From the NCBI GenBank assembly GCA_948602995.1, contig CAPEBR010000019.1, positions 13,166 to 77,165 on the forward strand: a DNA stretch of 64,000 bases, in the 5' to 3' direction. The stretch's first letter is position 1. Each line of letters begins with the position of its first letter. The DNA comes from an uncultured Dorea sp. GTDB taxonomy: Bacteria > Bacillota > Clostridia > Lachnospirales > Lachnospiraceae. A program made the position numbers and the translations under genes. Shown here one piece after another: positions 58,685 to 64,000 of this stretch. Under the pieces are notes generated by a model, which was not told the origin of the DNA, did no database searches, and worked only from the letters and a program-made list of their open reading frames with translations.

Positions 58685-60522
58685 GCCGGGATGAATAACT
58701 CTCCTACAAAACGGGAAGGGCTTTTGCTTTTCCCGTTTTTTTCTTTTACATAGCTGATAATCAGTTTCCTTTTCGCCCTGGTCATTGCTACATAAAAGAG
58801 CCTGCGCTCCTCCTCAATCTCTTCCTCTGTCTGTGCCTTCTTATAGGGCACCACGCCCTCATTTCCCTGGATAATAAAGACCACCTCATACTCCAGCCCC
58901 TTGGCGCCGTGCATGGTGAGAAATTCCACCGCATTGTCTGGTGTCTCCTGTGTTTTTTTCTCCCTGAATCTCTGTCTTGTCTCCTCTACATGTGACAACC
59001 ACTCTTCCATTGTACGGATCTCTTTTGCACGCTCCTGAATCTCATTCAGTGTATCCGCAATCTCCTCGTACTTTAATCCCCGGTAAGCGGAATATTCCTT
59101 CAGAAATTCTTCATATCCCACGCTTTTTCTTATGTACTGCATTGCCGCAAAGGGGGGCTTTCCCGCGATCATCTTCATATCCCATTCGAACTGGTCAATC
59201 CGGTCCTGCATCCATCCTTTATCACAGTAAAAGCGCCGGAGGCTCTCATACGTGGCTTCCCCATCTGCCAGACTGTCCCTGGAGATATAGCGTTTGGGAC
59301 GGTTGGCAATGCGTACCAAATCCCCTCTCTTATGCTGCCCCATCGACAGACGGAAGTAGCACTCCATGTCCGTACAGGTAAAATGCTCATAAATATGCTC
59401 TACATTCTCCTTCATATGGAACGGAATCTGATACTCTGTAAATGTCTCCGCAAGCGCCCTGGCATCTGAAGCTGTGCGGTACAGCACAGCAATCTGCTCC
59501 GGCGGCACTCCCTGGCCTGTATACTCCCTGTATTTCGTCACAATATAGCTGCTCTCCTCAATGGGATCCTGAACCTCCTGAATATGAACCGTGTCCTCCG
59601 CAGCATGAAATGTCCGTACGTTTTTCTCATAGCGGCTCTTATTGTGAGCGATCACCCGGGAGGCCCCGTCCACAATGTGAGCCGTAGAGCGGTAATTAAT
59701 ATCCAGGACAATCTTTGACGCATCCGGATAATCCTTCATAAATGCCTTCATGATCCCTGGCTTTGCTCCCCGGAAGCCGTAGACTGACTGGTCATCATCC
59801 CCAACGACAAACAGATTGTCCTCTGGCGCCGCCAGCATCCGTATCACATCATACTGGATCTGGTTGATATCCTGGAATTCATCCACTAGAATATAGCGGA
59901 ACTTCTGCTGCCATTTTTTGAGAATATCCGGGCGGCCCCTGAAAAGTTCCTTACACAGGATCAGCATATCCTCAAAATCAATCTTCCGGTTCTTTTTCTT
60001 CTCTTCCTCATACCGGCAGAAGATCTCCCGGAATCGGTTTACCCCGTATCGGCGGGACTCATAAGTGCTGATTTCATATCCATTGTTCTTCACATTGCCA
60101 ATCTCCTGTGCAAGCTCTGGGAAGAATTCCTTCTCTGCCGTATCCTCCGGGCAGTCCTCCCATGAAAAATCAGTTGCAATTTCCTTTATTAAACCCTGCT
60201 TTTCCCCTTCTCCAAGAAGGTTTGACTGGTTCAGCCTGTACGCCCATTTCAGTATCCCGTAATAGATTCCATGAAAGGTGCCGAAGGTTACCGGAAGACC
60301 CGCCTCTCCCATCACCCTGCGGAAGCGCTCCTTCATCTCCCCGGCAGCATATCTGGTGAAGGTAATGACCAGAATCTCTTCTGGCCTTACCTTGTGTACC
60401 CTGATCAGATATTCAATTCTCTTTGCAATTGTAAGTGTTTTCCCCGAACCGGGGCCTGCAAGAACCAGGCATGGCCCCTCTCTGTGCGAAACCGCCCTCT
60501 TCTGGGCTTGATTAAGACCCAT
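58681..60522 (-). CDS. UvrD/PcrA-type superfamily 1 DNA helicase
   Basis: 613 residues with all SF1A motifs: AGPGSGKT (Walker A, about 22-29), ITFTRYAAGEMKER, LVDEFQDIN (motif II), GDDDQSVYGFRGA (motif III), LDINYRS (IV), TMHGAKGLEYEVVFI (V) and YVAMTRAKRKL (VI). It is about 120 residues shorter than PcrA and lacks its C-terminal part, as in a group of short clostridial UvrD-like helicases. Repair or recombination is the likely role. A terminator for the opposite gene lies within its last codons. Confidence 0.93.
   Translation of the reverse strand: MGLNQAQKRAVSHREGPCLVLAGPGSGKTLTIAKRIEYLIRVHKVRPEEILVITFTRYAAGEMKERFRRVMGEAGLPVTFGTFHGIYYGILKWAYRLNQSNLLGEGEKQGLIKEIATDFSWEDCPEDTAEKEFFPELAQEIGNVKNNGYEISTYESRRYGVNRFREIFCRYEEEKKKNRKIDFEDMLILCKELFRGRPDILKKWQQKFRYILVDEFQDINQIQYDVIRMLAAPEDNLFVVGDDDQSVYGFRGAKPGIMKAFMKDYPDASKIVLDINYRSTAHIVDGASRVIAHNKSRYEKNVRTFHAAEDTVHIQEVQDPIEESSYIVTKYREYTGQGVPPEQIAVLYRTASDARALAETFTEYQIPFHMKENVEHIYEHFTCTDMECYFRLSMGQHKRGDLVRIANRPKRYISRDSLADGEATYESLRRFYCDKGWMQDRIDQFEWDMKMIAGKPPFAAMQYIRKSVGYEEFLKEYSAYRGLKYEEIADTLNEIQERAKEIRTMEEWLSHVEETRQRFREKKTQETPDNAVEFLTMHGAKGLEYEVVFIIQGNEGVVPYKKAQTEEEIEEERRLFYVAMTRAKRKLIISYVKEKNGKSKSPSRFVGELFIPA
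58708..58742 (+). terminator. Plus-strand terminator inside the helicase 3' end
   Basis: AAAACGGGAA pairs with TTTCCCGTTTT with a GGGCTTTTGC loop and a run of seven T. It ends the DUF1292 transcript while lying within the coding sequence of the convergent helicase gene. Confidence 0.72.
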
Positions 60523-60574
60523 AAACCTCCCCTTTTTCTCTGATGCCAGGCTGAACTGTTCCGTACCGCCACAA

Positions 60575-62050
60575 TTACAGATCTGCTAACGTTACACTAA
60601 GCTTGTGGATTCCTGTCTTTATGCGCCTGACGGATTCCTCTTTTCCAAGAATCTCCATAATCTCAGTGGCTCCCCCCGGTGTATTCTGCTTCCCGGACAC
60701 TGCGGTCCTCACCGGCCACATCACATAGCCTGTCTTATATCCCTTTTCATCCACATAGGATTTCAGAACTGCAAACAATGCATCGTTGCTAAAATCTTCC
60801 TGCTCCTCCAAAAGTGCAAGGACATCTTTTAAAACCTCCAGTGACTTCTCTTCATTTGTCTTCATCTTCTTATGACAGTACATGGCGGTATCATACTCTG
60901 GAAGCTCCTCGAAAAAGTCAGTCTGCTCCCTGATATCCGGAAATATCTCAATCCTCGTCTTCACAAGCGCTGCAATCTTCCTGAGATCACAGTCTCTTTT
61001 CACTACTTCCCTGATATACGGCTCTGCCATCTCATAAAACCGGTCAGAATCCATTACCTTCAGGTATTCCCCGTTCATCCACTTAAGCTTCACGATGTCA
61101 AACACCGCCGGAGATTTGCTCATATGGCGGTAATCAAACTCCTGTATCAGCTCCTCCAGGGAAAAAATCTCCTGATTGCCGGACGGACACCAGCCAAGAA
61201 GCGCAACATAATTCACCACTGCCTCAGTCACGAAGCCCTGGCTGATCAGATCCTCATAAGAGGAATGTCCGCACCTTTTGCTCAGCTTCTTATGGTTTTC
61301 ATCAGTAATAAGCGGGCAGTGCACATAGGTGGGAACCTCCCATCCGAAGGCTTCATAGATCTTATTATACTTTGGCGCAGATGACAGGTATTCATTTCCC
61401 CTCACCACATGGGTGATCCCCATGAGATGGTCGTCAATTACATTCGCGAAATTATAAGTCGGATAGCCGTCTGATTTAATAAGGATCAGATCCTCCAGCT
61501 CCTCGTTGGGAACCGTAATATCCCCATAGATGTCATCACTGAAGGTCGTCGTCCCCTCTACAGGCATATTAAAACGGATCACATAAGGCTTTCCTGCCGC
61601 CAGGTTCTCCTCCACCTCTTCTTTTGTAAGAGACAGACAGTGCTTGTCATAGACCACAATCTCCGTCCCGCCGTTCTCAGATACACTGTTCTTTAAGGAA
61701 GCAAGCCTCTCCTTATCGCAGAAGCAGTAGTATGCATCGCCCTGGTCAATCAGCTGCTTTGCATACCCCAGATAAAGCCCTGACGCATTACGCTCACTCT
61801 GCACATAGGGACCCACGCCCCCGTCTTTGTCCGGGCCTTCATCGTGGATCAGCCCTGTCTCCTCCAGTGTATGATAAATAATATCAAGCGCTCCCTCCAC
61901 GAAACGCTCCTGATCAGTATCCTCAATTCGAAGCATAAAATCCCCGCCCTCATGCTTTGCGATCAGATAGGCATAAAGAGCTGTCCTTAGATTTCCTACA
62001 TGCATCCTCCCAGTGGGACTCGGAGCAAATCTTGTTCTTACTTTACTCAT
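60575..62050 (-). CDS. gltX: Glutamate-tRNA ligase
   Basis: A class I aminoacyl-tRNA synthetase. Start 62050 (MSKVRTRFAPSPTGRMHVG) has AGGAGAG upstream; the longer frame to 62077 is not supported. The 491 residues include the HIGH-equivalent PSPTGRMHVGNLRTAL, SDGYPTYNFANVIDDH, and the KMSKS-equivalent KKLSKR, then a helical anticodon-binding domain. A CYCFCDKE.. cysteine segment near 110 is part of the usual insertion. Whether it also charges tRNA-Gln (non-discriminating) cannot be told. Confidence 0.97.
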   Translation of the reverse strand: MSKVRTRFAPSPTGRMHVGNLRTALYAYLIAKHEGGDFMLRIEDTDQERFVEGALDIIYHTLEETGLIHDEGPDKDGGVGPYVQSERNASGLYLGYAKQLIDQGDAYYCFCDKERLASLKNSVSENGGTEIVVYDKHCLSLTKEEVEENLAAGKPYVIRFNMPVEGTTTFSDDIYGDITVPNEELEDLILIKSDGYPTYNFANVIDDHLMGITHVVRGNEYLSSAPKYNKIYEAFGWEVPTYVHCPLITDENHKKLSKRCGHSSYEDLISQGFVTEAVVNYVALLGWCPSGNQEIFSLEELIQEFDYRHMSKSPAVFDIVKLKWMNGEYLKVMDSDRFYEMAEPYIREVVKRDCDLRKIAALVKTRIEIFPDIREQTDFFEELPEYDTAMYCHKKMKTNEEKSLEVLKDVLALLEEQEDFSNDALFAVLKSYVDEKGYKTGYVMWPVRTAVSGKQNTPGGATEIMEILGKEESVRRIKTGIHKLSVTLADL

Positions 62051-62217
62051 AATATCTCTCCTCATATTTCCTGTCACTGCCAGCTCCCCGGCCGGCAGCC
62101 ATTTCTTTATCTATACCCGTCCGCTGCTGTCACAGACTTGTAATGGTTCAGTACCTTTACATTTATCTGAACAGTAATTTTCCGAACGGTTATTTGTATC
62201 TGCATATTATAGCACAC

Positions 62218-62694
62218 TCAATTCGTATCCTTCAACCTTTTCCTGCGCTTTCTTCCCCTCCAGTAATGAATTTGGAATACTTCCTTTGGAATGGATACAA
62301 TAAATGCGATTCCAACGACAATTCCGAAGGCAATCTTTACCGCCTCAATCCCCCGTTCTGCCGCCAGTGACAACTGGTCTGTCACCAGGTAATAGGCGGT
62401 ATAGTAGATTCCGGCCCCCGGGACAAGGGGAATGATTGCCGCCAGCAGAAAAATTGTAATCGGACACCTCATACGGACTGCAAGCATACGGGAAAGAAAT
62501 ACCGCTACCATTACCGCCAAAAAGGAAGCAGCCGCAGAAGACACCCTCTCTGACGCCCCCAGATATACAAGCCATGCCACAATCCCTGTTATTCCGCAGC
62601 TTACATAATAGCGCCTCGGAACATTAAACAACGCGACATAAGCAACTGTTCCTAAAAATGGGCAGAGCACATTTACCAGAATCTCTCTTATCAT
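62218..62694 (-). CDS. Threonine/serine exporter, small subunit (ThrE_2)
   Basis: 158 residues with five membrane segments, matching the ThrE_2 (DUF3815) family, which corresponds to the C-terminal half of ThrE. Motifs: PFLGTVAYVALFNVPRRYY, ITIFLLAAIIPLVPGAGIYYTAYYLV. It overlaps the stop of the upstream large subunit by four bases, so the two are made together and probably form one carrier for threonine/serine or related small molecules. Confidence 0.92.
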   Translation of the reverse strand: MIREILVNVLCPFLGTVAYVALFNVPRRYYVSCGITGIVAWLVYLGASERVSSAAASFLAVMVAVFLSRMLAVRMRCPITIFLLAAIIPLVPGAGIYYTAYYLVTDQLSLAAERGIEAVKIAFGIVVGIAFIVSIPKEVFQIHYWRGRKRRKRLKDTN

Positions 62695-63920
62695 AGTACA
62701 AGCCCTCCAATCAGACTATTATAAAGCGCGAGCGTTGCCCCCACCCCGATGGCAATATAGACGAATACAAGCAATGCGTCAATCATGCGGACAGTTCCTG
62801 AAAGGAAATCACTGTCTGCAATGTCCCGGATTGCATTGACAAAGGCAACACCAGGAATCAGAGGCATGATAGAGCCTGTAATCATTCCCTCCAGTCTTAA
62901 ACCGCCGCTTCCATGCATATGCAGGACAAGAATTGCAAGCGCCGTCATAATAACACCGCCAATAATATTCACAATAATCTTTGAAAAGTTTAACCTCTTG
63001 GCAAGGAGCACCCACATATGGATAATACATCCAATTACAAATGCCACCATGCTCTCTGCAAGAGTGGACTTCAGAAGTATGGCAAAGGTAAAGCTTCCGG
63101 TTCCAGCCGCAAGAACCTGAAAATACTCCTTCTTGGCAGGCATTTTCTCAATCTCTTCGAGTCTGTCAAAGGCCTCGTCGATTCCCACCTGTCCTGCTGA
63201 GATCTCCCGTGAAAGCTCATTAACCTCTGCTACAATTCCAAGATGAGTTCCTGACAGGGGCACATGGCGGACTTTTGTGTAAGCATCTCCGGATTCGTCC
63301 TCTGCACTCATAAAGATGCCGTGGCTCAGTGTAAAGATCTCTACATCCTCTACATGGAAACGCCTGCATATATGCTGTATGGTCTCCTCCACCCGGAAGA
63401 TCTCCCCGCCGTTTTTCAGCAGGATCCGTCCTGCCTCCAGTGCAAGGTCTACCACTCTCTTTACGTCAATTTCTGTATCCAGCTTCTTTTTCAGGTAGAT
63501 CATGTCTGTAAGCAGAAGCCCGTCCTCATAGATAGGATCCCTGTAATTATCTGTAAAGAAGTTTTCTACGATGTGGGAATTCATAAAGCCGCAGGACTTA
63601 TAGAAGTCCAGTGTCTTCCTGCTGTTTCCTGTGCCCACGTACATAAGGTCGTGTCTGCCGGTATAGTGCTCACAGACATAACGCACCATGTATTTTCCAT
63701 AGCCTTCCCCCTGGTACTGTTCGGCGGTGGCTATGTTCTTAAGCTCGCAGGTCTTCTCCTTAGCAAGCACAACACATACGGTCAGTATATCTCCGTTTTC
63801 ACTCAGGACAAACAGGTCGCCGTCCTCCAGGTATCGTTCGATCATATCCTCCTGGGGGTCTGCGAGGAGAAGAAGGTCCATGTAATCCTGCTTGTTTTCT
63901 GTAATCTGGTTAATTTCCAT
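62691..63920 (-). CDS. GNAT acetyltransferase / threonine-serine exporter (ThrE) fusion
   Basis: 409 residues. Residues about 1-145 are a GNAT domain with the acetyl-CoA loop AEQYQGEGYGKYMVRYV and GNSRKTLDFYKSCGF. Residues about 155-409 are the ThrE (DUF1212) part: a cytosolic domain (GRILLKNGGEIFRVEET, SHGIFMSAED) and five membrane helices with GSIMPLIPGVAFVNAIRDI. The join YLKKKLDTEIDVKRVV looks like a former stop/start point. An enzyme tied to an exporter suggests acetylation of the cargo or of a regulator, which is inference. AGGAG stands upstream of the ATG. Confidence 0.85.
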   Translation of the reverse strand: MEINQITENKQDYMDLLLLADPQEDMIERYLEDGDLFVLSENGDILTVCVVLAKEKTCELKNIATAEQYQGEGYGKYMVRYVCEHYTGRHDLMYVGTGNSRKTLDFYKSCGFMNSHIVENFFTDNYRDPIYEDGLLLTDMIYLKKKLDTEIDVKRVVDLALEAGRILLKNGGEIFRVEETIQHICRRFHVEDVEIFTLSHGIFMSAEDESGDAYTKVRHVPLSGTHLGIVAEVNELSREISAGQVGIDEAFDRLEEIEKMPAKKEYFQVLAAGTGSFTFAILLKSTLAESMVAFVIGCIIHMWVLLAKRLNFSKIIVNIIGGVIMTALAILVLHMHGSGGLRLEGMITGSIMPLIPGVAFVNAIRDIADSDFLSGTVRMIDALLVFVYIAIGVGATLALYNSLIGGLVL

Positions 63921-63937
63921 TCTGTGCTCCTTTTATG

Positions 63938-63992
63938 TTGAAAAGTTATTAGGCGTTTGCGAAACGCTAGAACCCGTATAAATACGGGATTC
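63938..63992. other. Two small hairpins upstream of the exporter operon
   Basis: GGCGTTTGCGAAACGC (63953-63968) and CCCGTATAAATACGGG (63976-63991) are perfect or nearly perfect palindromes within the last 60 bases. Their role cannot be judged, because the window ends here. Confidence 0.4.
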
Positions 63993-64000
63993 TCTTTGTT

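Overview
The window looks like a chromosomal segment of an anaerobic, spore-forming Clostridia member, most likely Lachnospiraceae. The grounds are spoIVA, a class A RNase P RNA, the clostridial radical-SAM DUF512-der-plsY-gpsA-spoIVA order, a two-domain nucleoside kinase, and a dgt-dnaG-rpoD-trmK-nif3 cluster. By eye, base composition is moderate except for one clearly AT-rich island. Most genes are on the minus strand.

Layout: 1-510 is the end of pyrB plus pyrI. 511-1069 is the RNase P RNA gene between two inverted copies of a GGGGACGGGG repeat. 1045-8105 (-) runs radical-SAM, der, plsY, gpsA, spoIVA, a MoaB/MogA protein and rnhA. 8429-9610 is prs. 9912-12364 is a chemoreceptor with a probable flavinylated lipoprotein. 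12465-14516 (-) is a P-loop kinase, an ECF S-component and a small membrane protein. 14946-21833 (-) is leuB-ilvD-ilvB-serC-serA, for branched-chain amino acid and serine synthesis. 21981-28115 holds deoD, a VOC protein, yajC, tgt, an L,D-transpeptidase and aroC. 28248-37192 (-) runs polyphosphate kinase 2, dgt, dnaG, rpoD, trmK, nif3 and a nucleoside kinase.

37420-43373 is the most remarkable part: an integrated, AT-rich, about 5.9-kb replicon in a tRNA-Leu(AAG) gene, bounded by partial tRNA repeats. It has a tyrosine integrase next to attL. It also has an origin hairpin bearing the circovirus-type nonanucleotide TAGTATTAC, flanked by TGTGTCA iterons. A candidate counter-transcribed RNA lies in the rep leader. 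The Rep has both HUH-endonuclease and superfamily 3 helicase motifs, as in eukaryotic CRESS-DNA viruses. A second tyrosine recombinase, an XRE repressor and a small DUF6809-like protein complete it. It reads as a bacterial relative of circovirus-like replicons that moves through a host tRNA gene, with its replication module apparently intact.

43758-58633 is accessory: a Uma2 nuclease, an ECF-like sigma factor, a GrpB-M24 fusion, a P-loop kinase pseudogene broken by a repeat, two regulator/membrane or transporter modules with visible operators, TraX, and a GH13-like protein that has lost its catalytic residues. 58681-63920 (-) is a UvrD-type helicase, gltX and a ThrE-type exporter pair whose large subunit is fused to a GNAT domain. 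A family of multi-hairpin elements with GTTACTGTTCA-like ends is scattered through the intergenic spaces of the whole window, outside the integrated replicon.
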